DNA of 64,000 nt from Isoetes taiwanensis (GCA_021234155.1 JAJEKV010000098.1:853084-917083), one strand, 5' to 3'; shown: positions 1 to 12,072, counted from the first letter of the stretch. Notes: generated by a model from the sequence alone, not told the origin. A program made the numbers and translations.

Positions 1-165
1 ATTTTTCTTGCCATGGTATCGCCACTGAAATATGTGCTGCTCACACAGTTGATTGGAAGATATTTGATAGAGTAAACACTTGCTTTATTATCTACTTTAG
101 TGTACTGTTGTATTTTAGATGAAAAATCCCTTAATACTAAGTAAGTTTTATGGAAAGTTACAGAA

Positions 166-501
166 TGTTAATTGTGAGTTCTTGGCATACACCCTGCAGC
201 GATGAGTCTATGACTGTCGAATGCTACAAAGCGGCCATTCTCATGATCACAAAATAAGAACAAGAAAAACAAATATGTACAAAGAGTGAAGGGAACATGC
301 GCCAAATGAAGCTCTCCAAATTTGAGATAAACACGAGTACATCTGAAGAGGCTCTGGTCTAATATAGCGTAGACTGCAAATCTGAGCCCTACATCTAGCT
401 AAATCTAAGCCATACACTTAAATTAACCTAAACATGCCAAGTGTCGTCTGCCACCACTGACACCTAGCATGTGCACAATGTTAACCACTAGGTGGTTAAC
501 A
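166..501 (-). repeat. TRIM 3' LTR (minus orientation)
   Basis: A 336-bp terminal repeat running from TGTTAATTG to GGTTAACA. It is nearly identical to 676-1011 apart from small substitutions. Confidence 0.82.
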
Positions 502-516
502 CTGCCTTCCCCTGAA
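502..516 (-). other. TRIM polypurine tract
   Basis: The minus strand reads TTCAGGGGAAGGCAG immediately before the TGTTAAC start of the 3' LTR. Confidence 0.6.
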
Positions 517-660
517 AGTTTTTAGAGCAAAAACATGTACAGACTTTTATAAGATAAGTCTGAAAATTACAACATGGTGCTAAAAATTTGAAGGTGTAAA
601 TGATGGTAATGGTTGGGTTGTGTCACCTTAAAATCTTCATGAAGACATTGATGACGAACA

Positions 661-674
661 CGGCATCGGCGCCA
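661..674 (-). other. TRIM primer-binding site, tRNA-Asp-like
   Basis: The minus strand reads TGGCGCCGATGCCG one nucleotide inside the LTR. The first eight bases match the 3' end complement of plant tRNA-Asp, and only isolated mismatches follow. Confidence 0.65.
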
Positions 675-675
675 C

Positions 676-1011
676 TGTTAATTGTGAGTTCTTGGCATAC
701 ACCCGGCAGCAGCAGTCTATGACTGTCAGATGCTACAAAGCTGTCATGCTCATGATTACAAAATAAGAACAAGAAAAACAAATATGTACAAAGAGTGAAG
801 GGAACGTGCGCCAAATGAGGCTCTCCAAATTTGAGATAAAACCTGAGTACATCTGAAGAGGCTCCGGTCTAATATGGTGTAGACCGCAAATCTGAGCCCT
901 ACATCTAGCTAAATCTAAGCCATACACGTAAGTTAACCTAAACATACCAAGTGTCGTCTACCACCACTGACACCTAGCATGTGCACAATGTTAACCACTA
1001 GGTGGTTAACA
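676..1011 (-). repeat. TRIM 5' LTR (minus orientation)
   Basis: The second 336-bp terminal repeat, with the same TG...CA ends as 166-501. The primer-binding site abuts its inner edge. Confidence 0.82.
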
Positions 1012-1505
1012 GTTTGAAGTTTACAATCTCGCTCAGTTAGAGACTTAGAGAAAATTTTAAAAAGTTTTACTAGGCGTCTTAGTGAGATTCTCTTGGCCAT
1101 AAAGTTTTCCTCTGATGTCCATTTCGAAAGCTCTTGATGAGGGCTTTCTAATGGTATAAAGCATATCGCAAACATCACATCATATAGGCTGAGATGTTTA
1201 AATTTAAAATTTCACTTGTCATTTTATTTTTAGCTTGTCATGTTGGCTATAACATGTGATGAATAGTTTGTCTGCGCATAAATTGGTATCATCCACCCAT
1301 GAGGGGAAGGGTACTGCACTGGAATAGGACCTTGAAGGCAACATCAAGATCGATATCAACAACAGAGAAGCTATGCCAGAATTTAAGGAATTCCTAAAGA
1401 CAAGCAGGCAGTATTATCATAGAGTACAAAGCAACAGAGAATGTTAGCATTGTCTCAAATATGTAGAAAAAATAGTCAATAAGTAGATTGCTGGCAAAAA
1501 TATTA
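1012..1505. other. Unannotated AT-rich DNA
   Basis: No coding signal or repeat structure could be supported. 1120-1160 carries a GAAAGCTCTTGATGAGGGC motif similar in style to 45916-45945, a sequence type that recurs in plant retroelement flanks. Confidence 0.4.
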
Positions 1506-4500
1506 CATATTATGGAACAGATAGAAGAGGAAAGGTCAAACAAATAAGCAGATCAAACAACAACAAATGCATGTGCGATGGGCCCCTTACAAAACCATGA
1601 GAAGCACATGAGTCACTGGCATCTGCAATACAAAGGTCGAATACGAGCAATTTCAATACGTAAGCCTTGAAGGAGAGACAACACAAGAGATCACTTCTAC
1701 TTTACACACGTGCGAGAGGGAAAAAATATCCTCTTTAAAATTCAACAAATCAATTTGGAGATTCAAGGTAGATGATTGATATGTTAGTCTATGAAGCATC
1801 ATGGAATGACTTCATTAACTATGACTTCAAGAGTTCTTTGGAAAATCTTGGACTCTAAGCCAAAAGGGTCAAATGTAGATGTAGATGTAGCATCCCTCAT
1901 ATATGAGGTGATATAGATTAGCTTAAAATTCTACATAAACCGGTAAGTAGCATCAATACAAGTGCTATAGAAGATGGAGCTATATGTCAAATACTAGAAG
2001 ACATTAACATCATCACAAAATCTTCTATAAGGAACCCTGCTAGTAGCATATAGATAGTTTACATATTAAAGGATCGACATCACCCTCAAAGGCTTCTATT
2101 ATTGTGAGCACCACAATGAAGTAAGCTTTAAAAGCTATTAGTACCTTAAGGCTTCACTTTAGACTAGGATATGATGAAGAATAAACTTCACCCAACACCA
2201 TACAAGATTCATGAGATATCGAGGCATCGGAGATAGTTCATATTAACATAGGTAGATTAGTTTTAAATTAAGCATTTAATTAAAATGGGTCACATGCCAT
2301 TCCCACTTTTTTGAACCACTGTTATTTACCACGAAAAAGGCGAGGGAAAAAGTTTTTAGACCTCTATAACTATCGAATTTGAGTATTTTTTTGTGTTAGG
2401 TTGGGTCCAAGCATCCTATATCTTTCCCCTATTTTCTAGGATCTCGGAGTCAAGAACACCAAGAATACAACTCAAATGAAGGAATTTTAATGCACACATT
2501 GAAAACAAAGTTGTAGTTGAAAAAGACTTTTTTATTAATAAGATAAATAGTTATAGCGTATTTTACATCGGACGAGAGACCATGGGGTCTTCTTTGTCCT
2601 CTGATTACATCATCATGGTAGGAGAGTGCGCCTTACGGGGAGGAACGTGCGGGCTTCTTCTTGCCATCTATAAGCTTTGGGGGCAGCTTTGAAGAGCGTG
2701 AAATGCTCACAAGGAGGTGCCTCGTGAGCCCACTGGCGGCTTGTCCACCTATTTCCTCCACCCTTCTCTTGCATCTTTTCATGTCGTAGAGATTGAGTAT
2801 GCTTGTTCCACGACCTCCATGGATGTCATCCAATGTTTGTAAGATCCTTTGAGCTTTTACGGAGTTGCGAAATGTTTCTTCCTCTCTTCCTCATCCCTTG
2901 AGGTCCCTAGCATCTGCAATCGAACAAGCTTATGGAATGCCATAAGTGTAGCACGCCCGGGATTTTTGTGCCATGTATTGAGGCCATCTAGAATAAAAGA
3001 GTCTATGATTAACAATTCACGGTGCCATTAGTCATGAGTAATGAAGAAAGGATGCAAATTTAAAATAGATTGGAGAGCATTCATTCCATATGCTGCATGC
3101 AATCACACAAAAAAGCATACAAAGCGATCTCATCATTGGGACAAAGCGATTGCCTTTCTTGACTCATGAGTCGAGAAAGGCCTTAAAATCAATGTACAAG
3201 TATTTTTATTCTGACATATGGTACAATTGTTCACATTTCTTTCAAAACTTCCGCGAAATTTTGCTATCTCGAAATCATAGGTCACTAATCTTGATCACCA
3301 TAATATTTCCCCTCCATAGCCTTCATGGTCGCTACTCTACTGGATCAAACCTTCTTGAGGTTGGATAGTTCCTAATCACATCGGCCACAAGAATGGAAAA
3401 GCAGGGATTTGCTAACATCGAAGCGAGATTGTAAGACAACCACTTATCCGTTTCATGCTCTTACAGTCGATAACTCTTTGATTGATGGAGTTATGATAGC
3501 ACTTGTCTGTAGTCGTCTATGATCAGCGTGTTGTGTTTGTTATAATCTTGGTATGTTTTATAAACTCTTAGCCTTTTCTCCATAATAGGCTTCCCCTTCG
3601 TGATGGCGGATAAGTCGATACATGCTTCGACCTTTTCATTTTCCCAAACAAACTTGAACTTAAAAATGGGCGGTAGGCCGGTACATCAAGGACATTGACA
3701 ACATTTTTCTTTGCCATACAAGAACATATGGCCACTTGAATCCACGGTTCGAGGCACCATTGAAAAATCTCTTTTGCTCGAGGCCGAGGATAGACAATCT
3801 TAGACCACATGGCATAGCAAACCACGTGAGGTGTTAAGCTCAGGGGCATCGCCATCGTGGTATACACAGCCAAGCTCAATGGCGTAAAAATTACAAGTTT
3901 GGTGGATCATCGGATCGATTCGAGTTTAGCTCGAGGCAGTTTCTTCTTGATCGGGATCAAATGGGGATCATTATTCTTCGGGTCTGTTCTTGATAGTTTC
4001 ATTGTCTTGTCTTGGACTACCTTTTAGATCACGATATCCTCTGTGCAATTGAATCGCCCGTGAATCCACGTGATCGTGACAATGATCCGATTGATTGGCT
4101 CGATGTCACTGGAATGATGAAGGCGATCGAGTTCGTAAAGGAGGTTCTTGGCCTTGCAGTCGAGAAAGGATTCATATGAAATCGAAAAAACGTTAAGACT
4201 TGGAGGGTTTCTCGACTTGCAAGTCGAAACCCTCGAAAAAGATTTTCCATTATTTGTTCCATTTTTGTGAGTTCGTCTAAACCTTCCCGATATGTGAGGG
4301 TTCACCTTGGTTGTCATCTTTATCTCAGTTATCTTAGTCCTTACTACTTCCAATAGTCTTCACGATCTTGAAAATAGTAATGGGCGGATCCGGTATGGCG
4401 TAATGGTCTCAACGGGTCCTTGTTTCCAATCGCGATATTGGTTTCATTCTATAGAACATAGCCACTTGAGAGAACAAGCCATTCATTACCACTCGCATAC

Positions 4501-5101
4501 AATCTGATCTCCCTCGATCAAGCTTGTAATGAAGTACTTGATAACTCTTGTAGGATAGAATTCTATGTATTGGACTGTCGCACCATCGGTGACTTTGTCA
4601 AGTGATGGCATCCTCCATAAACACACCGCCCTTCGAGGGGTTCCATATGCTCTGAGAAATCATGAACTATCGACATAGTGGTGCTCGCTTGACCATCTTG
4701 TCCAAATCTGTTTTCGACTTTGAAACCACAATCAAAATTATGTTGGCAAAACTTGGTGACTTTGGCGGGCCAAGTCTACACATCGCGAAGATAAGGAAAT
4801 TGAAAGTATCTGGCTCGGTCATATCGGAACCGTCTTATACCCTTGCTCAAGCGTCGGCTTTTTTCATAAAATAAGGGTTGATCATATTCATGGCAAATAG
4901 TGCCTGGTACGACTAGTTCGGACCACTTAGAATCCCTTGTGACCTAAGGTTACCAAGCGAGGGGAGCTATCGTCAGAGTGTAAATGGCACCACCGAATTC
5001 AAGCTTCGGCCAGTGACATAACCGCGATTAGGAAGAGGCGGTTTGGACATTCTATTTAAGCTTTGTGTTGATGTAGGGTTGGCATAGTCGGTTCAACTCC
5101 T

Positions 5102-5700
5102 TCATGTCATCCTCATCAAGCGCGGCCTTCTCTTTATAGTAATCAAAATCATGGCATGCGTTGAATGCAACATTGCAGAATTCTGTGATGCACGTCGTCT
5201 CTTCAGGACTGTGGCATAATCCTTTGCGTCATGCAGTTTTGAACTCCTAGTCTTCCTTAGCAGGATTGTCCCATTCAGGATTTTGCCCTGTAGGTCAAGT
5301 GTTTTTTTGTCCGTGAGGCCTTGTATCCTTTTCATGAACTGCCTATCAAACAACTTTGGGTCTAGCCTTGTTGGCAATTCTCCATTGTTGTCCTTAAGCT
5401 TGCCTTGTCCAAAGAGCCAAGATCTCTGTCAATTTTACCCAGACTACCTCACTGCACAGAATGAGGTCATATTGGTCAGATAGGGATTCCCTGCCCTTTC
5501 TTGGTGTTCTCTTCTTTTTCTCATCTTCATCATCCTCCTCATCATCTTTTTGGCATTCCAGAAGAACATATATGCACAGTTTTTCGAAGGTCTTCCACTT
5601 GTCTGAGGGAGCCCTGTTTCCTTTAGGCCGCTGAGGACAACCCAATGCCTTCCACTGTTGCCGAGCGTGTATGATCTGGTCAGGATACAGGGGGCAATCA
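5102..5700 (-). pseudogene. Unknown gene, downstream segments (block A)
   Basis: Two minus-strand segments in different frames: one with the acidic-basic run CQKDDEEDDEDEKKK (5394-5645) and one with LPTRLDPKLFDRQFMK and LDLQGKILNGTILLRKT (5102-5377). Both recur in block B (27628-27873 and 27325-27555). The reading continues toward 5060 as an ALDEDDMKELNRLCQPY-like sequence after a frame change. Function unknown. Confidence 0.45.
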
Positions 5701-5923
5701 ATAAATGAAACTATGTCAGAACAATTATTTTAATAATCAATGGGAAGAGAACATACAGAGGGTTTGGGGCTTTCTCGTTAGATTAGAAAGTCCCAATTCT
5801 AAAAACCCCTAAATAGAAATAATATTTAAAATGCGGGTTTCTGACTTCGAATGAGTCGAGAATACTGAAGAGCGAACAAAATAGAGGGTAGGGGGCTTTC
5901 TTGACTCACTCCATCCCCGGATT

Positions 5924-6829
5924 CTAGGAGGCCTCGTATAGCGGTAAATTAATAGTGCGGGTATTCTCATTTCGCCGAATCAACAATACCGGAGGAAGAT
6001 AAAAATAGAGGTCGCGGGGGCTGGCGATTCGAGAAGTCATACAGTGCGGCTGGTAAAATACCATATATAGGCGGCACTTGCTGCTATTGTGTATTACGAC
6101 GATGGCTATCTTTGGCAAGCTTCGGTGGGTGGTGTATCCGCGAGAGAACTCTGCACTCCGTTTGGAATACCGATCCTTAATCCTTTTGTGGGATCTCCTT
6201 TTTATTTGCAACACTTGCCCTGCCCTCGCGAATGTTGACCATCCACAACCCGAGAACCTCACATCTTTGCCCGCGAGGGTCTTCACCGATTGCTCCACGA
6301 ATAACTCTGTAGCTCTGCTGAATGGTATAACGTCCGCATGCATTGGATCCGCAATATGATGACGCACCATGAGGTTCAGAATCTCTAGCATGTGAGCTAG
6401 ATTAAATTCCATGTGGTTGAAGAGGACCGCATCACCAATGCAAACCTTCAATCGTCTTATGTCCAATAGCAACTTGTGGCCAATCCCCAGTGGATAAAAC
6501 TGAGCTAGACGCTCCATCTTTTGGGTCCCCCTCTGCGACTTTTTTATTTGGTCGTCTGGATCCAAGAACTGGGAGTCTACCATTTCGTCATCTTCCATAT
6601 CAGAATCCTCTGGAATGCTTTCAATTTTCCCACATGCACTCTTCTCTGGACTTTTCTCCCTCTCAACAACATTCTTCGTAACTGTTGAGTGCTTTAAAGT
6701 CTTAAGCACATTCGTTGTGAACATCCCTGTGTTAAAGAGCTTCTCTCTCACCCTAAAAATCTCCATTCTGAGCTCCCTTGAAGTGAGTGTTCTCGCCTCC
6801 TTCATCCCTTCCAAATCCTTCCAGACCAA
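5924..6829 (-). pseudogene. Unknown gene, longest open segment (block A, 301 codons)
   Basis: This is the longest open frame in the block. It has a charged N-terminal part (LTSRELRMEIFRVREKLF), an acidic stretch (EDSDMEDDEMVDSQFLDPDD), then a hydrophobic-basic segment (LDIRRLKVCIGDAVLFNH, LAHMLEILNLMVRHHI) and a basic region (IKRRSHKRIKDRYSKR). The last 60 residues look out of frame. Block B keeps the same segment broken at 28443-28712 and 28154-28477. The first Met is arbitrary because the reading frame extends upstream in block B. No family is recognised. Confidence 0.45.
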
Positions 6830-6879
6830 GTTCTAGCAATTTATAGACGTCGGCCTTTTGTTAGTCCCCTTGGCCTTGC

Positions 6880-7187
6880 TCATCGATGTAGAAGAATAAT
6901 TGGGCCCGACACTTTCTGGTGTGGTAAAATTTTTCCCTTCAACTGCGTCTTCCATACAAAGTAACATGTCTTGGATGCTGCGGCAGAGAGAAAACCGACC
7001 TTCTTATACTTGTCGTAGGAAACTTCTTTTATCCTTTCGGAAAAAGCCAGGATCTTTTCTTTTCCACAAGACGTTACTTCGACATACCACCAGCAATTCG
7101 TAGTGGTTTCCAACAGCTCTATCTCCAATCCTTCAAGGACAAAGAATGGAGTTCTACCAGTGATGATGAGTGTCTCTGCCGTAAATG
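6880..7187 (-). pseudogene. Unknown gene, segment after the intron (block A)
   Basis: The minus-strand open segment contains TNCWWYVEVTSCGKEKI and FSERIKEVSYDKYKK. It is conserved at the protein level in block B, where the frame continues into YIDEQGQ and RPAIYKLLELESGRIWK. In block A a frame break near 6880 separates it from the next segment. No known domain is recognised. Conservation between two otherwise noisy copies suggests it once encoded protein. Confidence 0.5.
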
Positions 7188-7247
7188 CTGCAAGGCTAAA
7201 ATACGGTCAGAACAAGTAGATGAATCGAATCAAAATTGAGAGCTTAC
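7188..7247 (-). other. Candidate 60-nt spliceosomal intron
   Basis: On the minus strand the donor is GTAAGC and the acceptor is TTGCAG, and joining the flanks keeps one frame (KKRKTMPP followed by AFTAETL). The donor and acceptor are both kept in block B at about 29351-29427 although surrounding bases differ. A second possible acceptor, TTTTAG, lies 8 nt upstream. Confidence 0.5.
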
Positions 7248-7559
7248 CGGGAGGCATGGTCTTTCGTTTCTTCGTTCCATTAGAGCGGACTTGATCCGCA
7301 TACACTGCTTCTTTGTTGGAGTTGTCATCTAAGCGGCACATCTCTTCTTTGCTTTCAATTCCCTTCTAAACTTAGTCTCTTACGGGACTTTGTGATTTTG
7401 GGACTGCGTAAAAAACAAGTTCGGTGTTCTTAAATTTGAAATTAGGACATACAATCATTCAAGGGAAAAAAGCTGACTAAGGGTACATCCGCGACCATCT
7501 TTAGCCTGCCCAAGCACTAATTTGAACTTTTACATTTCAAAGGACTAAGTGTATGTCGG

Positions 7560-8099
7560 GTGCGGAAGGGAGTTTATCGGGCACATAATTTTTATCGGGT
7601 CTTAGCTTGGGGCCGAGAGAATTCGAATGACTTCTTGACATGCCCACGATGTTGTAAGCTCCCTAACAATGGTTTTACGTATCTATGTCTAGCGGAGGTG
7701 TTGTTGAAACTAGATGATTTGATTGGCGTACATGGGGCCAAGGTAGCAGCAAGAGATGAGCTAGAAGACACGGGCACTCTTCACTGCTAGCGCCATGGAG
7801 AAGGGATACACAAGAATCGCTTTAACACAAGTTTTTGATGTAGATGCCTTGTTGATGAGTAGGGAAGAAGCAAAGACCCTTGAAGAGGCTCTGCGGGATA
7901 CGTGATACAATGGCCCAAACAATACTTGCGAGAAGAGGTGAGTGCTTACCACTGTTTTATTAGGATGCTTGTTTTAAAGATCCTCATAGGCATGTTAGAC
8001 TTGTTTAGAATGTGGAGCTGCTCGAAAGCTTGCTCGACTGGTTGTTTCCTTGTTGAGTATATTTCAGCTCGAAACACTCTACGGGTTGAGAGATGCTAG
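7560..8099 (+). pseudogene. Short plus-strand ORF region, block A copy
   Basis: It encodes LLKLDDLI, GAKVAARDELEDTG and then MEKGYTRIALTQVFDVDALL in different frames. The second part is a 101-codon open frame in block B (29967-30272), but here a shift after EEAKTLEEA breaks it. Unknown function. It lies between the minus-strand gene and the LINE chain. Confidence 0.35.
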
Positions 8100-8319
8100 G
8101 AAGCAAACAATCGACAAAAAAAACTCCATGTTTGGGTTTGGTTGGAATGCATTCCCATGCAAGCCTCGACATGGTTCAAAAGAATGCACTAGAGCTGGGA
8201 GCACATGGGTCATGGAGGGCAAATGTGGGATAAAAGGGCAAATGTGGGATAAAAGTGCATTGTGTAGACTTCGAGGGTCTTCACGACTCGCGGTTGAAAG
8301 CTCCCAGCCCTCCTTAGGG

Positions 8320-8790
8320 ATGCGGTTCAAATGCATTCCCCGGGTGGTTGGTCGAGAGGCCTCCACCTAATCCCGAGCCCCTCCCGCCGCAATATTAGGA
8401 AGATGGTTGAAAAGAGTGGCTCTAAGCGGGTAAAGGCACCTGCTGACCTCGATAATGAGGTGGTGGTGCACTTGAGGATGAAACATGTGCTTCTATTCGA
8501 TGTATATGAGGGTCTTTGTGTTAAGCATGGGACACAAGCTGCTATACTTGCTGAGTTTTTTGACCTCCTAGGGGGGCAGATTGGCGCGTGTATACTTGAC
8601 ATGCTGGATTACAGAGAGGGGATCTTGAAAACAACAGACCTAAGGGTAGAGGAGGAGGAAGAGTTTGAGGGAGTTAATGCATTATTATCAGATGATGCAT
8701 TAGATGATCTTTTTTACACATGATAATGTACTAGTTCGAACGTCTTATAGACCTTGCGGTCTCACAGACGTAATAATACAATTTCATTTC

Positions 8791-8793
<3 letters not shown>
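8320..8793 (+). mobile_element. LINE family C, 3' fragment
   Basis: The C-terminal coding end reads HLRMKHVLLFDVYEGL, AILAEFFDLLGGQIGACI and EEEEEFEGVNALLSDDALDD and stops at 8722. A short 3'UTR follows with hairpin AGACC-TTGC-GGTCT (8748-8761) and the AATTTCATTTCATT lead-in to a CT tract. The same fragment recurs at 30527-30996 and 34142-34624. The sequence LSDDALDDLFYT resembles the end of family B at 45480-45520 (LSEDALEDIFYN), so C and B are related. The 5' part is missing. Confidence 0.8.

Positions 8794-8858
<65 letters not shown>
8794..8858 (+). repeat. (CT)n LINE tail, 65 bp
   Basis: A pure CT dinucleotide tract directly follows the LINE C 3'UTR, and LINE A reverse transcriptase sequence follows it. 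Confidence 0.98.
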
Positions 8859-8859
<1 letters not shown>

Positions 8860-10065
8860 GCATATGCAAGAACACTTGCCAGTTGGCTGTTTTACGTGGT
8901 CGGACTGGTATGCAGGTAAATTTAGATAAAACAAACATCATGGTCGTTGGGGCCCTTAGACAAGAGCCAATTTTCAGCTATAAGGGAAATTCTGTAACTA
9001 TGTGCGATTCCTACAAATACTTGGGTCTTATTTTCAGCAGAAACCATAGGTGGAATGCATGCATTACACAACGAGTTCTTTGGAGGCAAAGAAGCACTAT
9101 ATGCATTCTTGAGCATGTGTCGAAGAATACATTTATGGTCACGGACTCTTAAGGTGAAATTGTATCAATCCTTGGTGCGAGTGTGCTATTGTGTAATGGG
9201 GAAGATGTCGGGGGCGGGCTGCCTCAATGTCTATGGGATGATATAGAGCAAGTTTTGAAAAAGTTTTTAAGACTAGAGCTAGGGGTCAAGACCCAAACAC
9301 CATACCCAATGATGTTAGTAGAAAGTGGCCTCATGCCACTTGAAGGGCAATTTTGAGAGATGTGTTACATATTTCAAAAAGGTACTAGCCGGGGATGAGT
9401 CTTGGCTTCACATAGGGCCAAAATCGGTAAAGAAAGGGGTTGGTATAATCTTGCAAAATGGCTGGCGAGGTGGGGTATTATTTGGATGAAATACTATAGA
9501 GTCAATTTGAATCTAAGGCAATGGCTTTCTAGCGGATACAGGAAACTAAGGATGCAGCCTAAGACTAAGATGATCTTACATAAACAAATTATAAATCCGG
9601 ACTTAGGGGCAGCAAAACGACTGCGGGCAAATATGTCAATGCGAGGAAAAGACACACACTATTAGCGAGGATCCGTCTCGGCTCACATCACTTGGGGGTG
9701 GAAAGAGGTAGATGGGGACATATCATACCGAAAGATCAAAAGGTATTGTAAAAGTACAGCCAACACAATCGAGGTTGAAGGCGAGGGACCATACATTACC
9801 CGATGTGTGGCATATGATACATTAAGGGTTAAATATGGGATAGACCATGTAGATCTCAGAATCTCTTCACATGTGATAGTGATATTTTGGGGGTTATTTG
9901 ATTGAACTTTTTGACATAGAGATACATGTTTAGAATCTATGAGAATATTGAGGAGGATGATTCAGCTAAGCTGGAGTGAAGTGATGAGCTAGATGAGGAT
10001 ATGGAAACTCATCTATTATTTTATGAAGAAAGAGAGAAACCTTCGTTATCTGCATAAGGTTTTAT
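8860..10065 (+). mobile_element. LINE family A, 5'-truncated copy (block A)
   Basis: It begins directly after a CT tract inside the reverse transcriptase, at the residues following the YADD region. It contains VNLDKTNIMVVGALRQEPI, CDSYKYLGLIFSRNHRWNAC, the C-terminal SHHLGVE region and the DELDEDMETHLLFYEE terminus. The counterpart is 31026-32215. Numerous frameshifts relative to 39540-40674 are present. The 3'UTR hairpin is missing because LINE B sequence joins at about 10050-10080. Confidence 0.85.
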
Positions 10066-10074
10066 ATGATATGT

Positions 10075-10961
<887 letters not shown>

Positions 10962-11022
<61 letters not shown>
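10962..11022 (+). repeat. (CT)n tract after the 5' monomer, 61 bp
   Basis: A pure CT tract joined directly to the GATTCT of the ORF1 5' end. It is followed by a fresh LINE A start. Confidence 0.98.
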
Positions 11023-11025
<3 letters not shown>

Positions 11026-11974
11026 CATGAGTGGCCCGGTTAAGTGTGTGAAAAATAGTGACCATGGATTAGACCCAATTCCAAGCGGGGCTAAAGCAAT
11101 AGATCTGATTCTTCCCTCGAGGAAGCCGAGGGGCTGGGATATCGTGATGGAAATCTAATCAGTGAAATTTAGGAAAGGAAAAGCCACCTTATGGGAAGAT
11201 GGGAGATTAATGCATGAGATCGAAGCTTGAAAGAAAAAAATGAAATTCTTAGGGACATTTCCAACGGATCAAGGCCGAGATGGAGGCAGTTAAAATCGGA
11301 TGTTAAAAGTTGCGAGACAAAGGTGGAAGTGGAACCATCGGGACCTCATAAGCGGTGTCGATTTGAAGCGGTCTTTTTGATGAATATGTGGAGGCTACGG
11401 GATAGGAGACAAAAAAGCTCTCAATCTCAAGGTGTAGAGTGCACGAAAAGGGCATGAAGATACTAATCCGAAGTCACCAAATTTTTGCTTGAGGAGACGG
11501 GCTAAGGACATCAACATAACGAGATGCATTTAGACTTGGGAAGAAAGATCAAGGGACGGGGCATATCTTGGTGAAGTTCTGGCCAGGAAGATCGTTTTCA
11601 AGTAATTAAGCGGTGGCACATGTTGAAAAGCAAATTCATATGGGTAAATGATGATCTTACCAAGGAGCAAATGCAAGAAAAAACAAGAAATGGCGAAGTA
11701 TAAAAGATGCACAAAGAACAACACGAAGGTGAAATGGAACAAAGGCAAGGCGATAATAGAATAGGGACTAGTGGGAGGACTCAAGTTGTGTAGTGATCTG
11801 GGAATATCAGCAGGTGACCATAAATAGATTACTAAGTATCACGGGAGATTTTGGATCAAGCGAGTGGAAACAAAAGAACCTGTTTTATTTGCTCTACCGG
11901 ACATTGATGGTTTTGATTTAATATATTAGGTCAAAATAAAAGACTTAGAGACACGGATATGGGTAAGCGGTCTT
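11023..11974 (+). mobile_element. LINE family A, 5' half (ORF1 plus start of ORF2), block A
   Basis: It includes the leader, ORF1 and the start of the endonuclease up to the DMGN(G) residues, where it switches to LINE C sequence. ORF1 motifs such as DEYVEAQDRRQRALNLR are recognisable only across several frames. Almost every difference from 36785-37411 is at a CAG or CTG or in a homopolymer. The TAG GGA ORF1/ORF2 junction is kept at 11762-11764. Confidence 0.85.
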
Positions 11975-12072
11975 GATTCAAATACATTCCCGAGTGGTTG
12001 GTCGCGAGGCCTCCACTAATCACGAGCCCTCCCTTAGCAATATTCGAGGAAGATGGTTCGAAAAGTGGCTCC
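11975..12072 (+). mobile_element. LINE C fragment fused to LINE A, cut by the block edge
   Basis: The sequence from TTCAAATACATTCCC through the AATATTCGAGGAAGATGG region matches 8325-8415 and 34142-34250. It is joined to LINE A at a shared GCGGT. Similarity to block B ends at about 12072. Confidence 0.75.

Larger units (their letters stand above)
166..1011 (-). mobile_element. TRIM-type miniature LTR retrotransposon
   Basis: Two direct repeats of 336 bp (166-501 and 676-1011) flank only 174 bp. Each repeat begins TGTTAA and ends TTAACA on the plus strand, the TG...CA ends expected of LTRs, and similarity stops exactly there on both sides. Read on the minus strand, one base after the upstream LTR comes TGGCGCCGATGCCG (661-674), which resembles the tRNA-Asp primer-binding site used by many plant LTR elements. 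A purine-rich run (502-516, minus strand TTCAGGGGAAGGCAG) lies directly before the other LTR as a polypurine tract should. No protein is encoded, so mobility would depend on another element's proteins. I see no matching 5-bp target duplication at 161-165 versus 1012-1016, so the copy may have recombined. The tRNA assignment is from memory of the family. Confidence 0.82.
2633..7365 (-). pseudogene. Intron-containing gene of unknown family, block A copy
   Basis: Protein-like sequence runs on the minus strand through most of this stretch in several frames and is conserved in block B (24757-29480). I do not recognise the family. The N-terminal part contains a KKRK basic cluster (possible nuclear signal) just before a probable small intron (7188-7247). 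After it come a 120-residue segment with GRTPFFVLEGLEIELLE, an acidic segment (EDSDMEDDE) and segments such as DKKTLDLQGKILNG and CQKDDEEDDEDEKKK. Frames change many times and stops are frequent. Many of these breaks sit where CAG or CTG appears to have been turned into CG, so some may be sequencing artefacts. It could be a captured host gene or an accessory gene of a DNA transposon. No transposase motif is visible. Confidence 0.5.

Noticed and set aside
623-1178. Short minus-strand ORFs of 60-80 codons in the TRIM region
   Set aside because: They cross LTR sequence, do not stay open in both LTR copies and resemble no protein.
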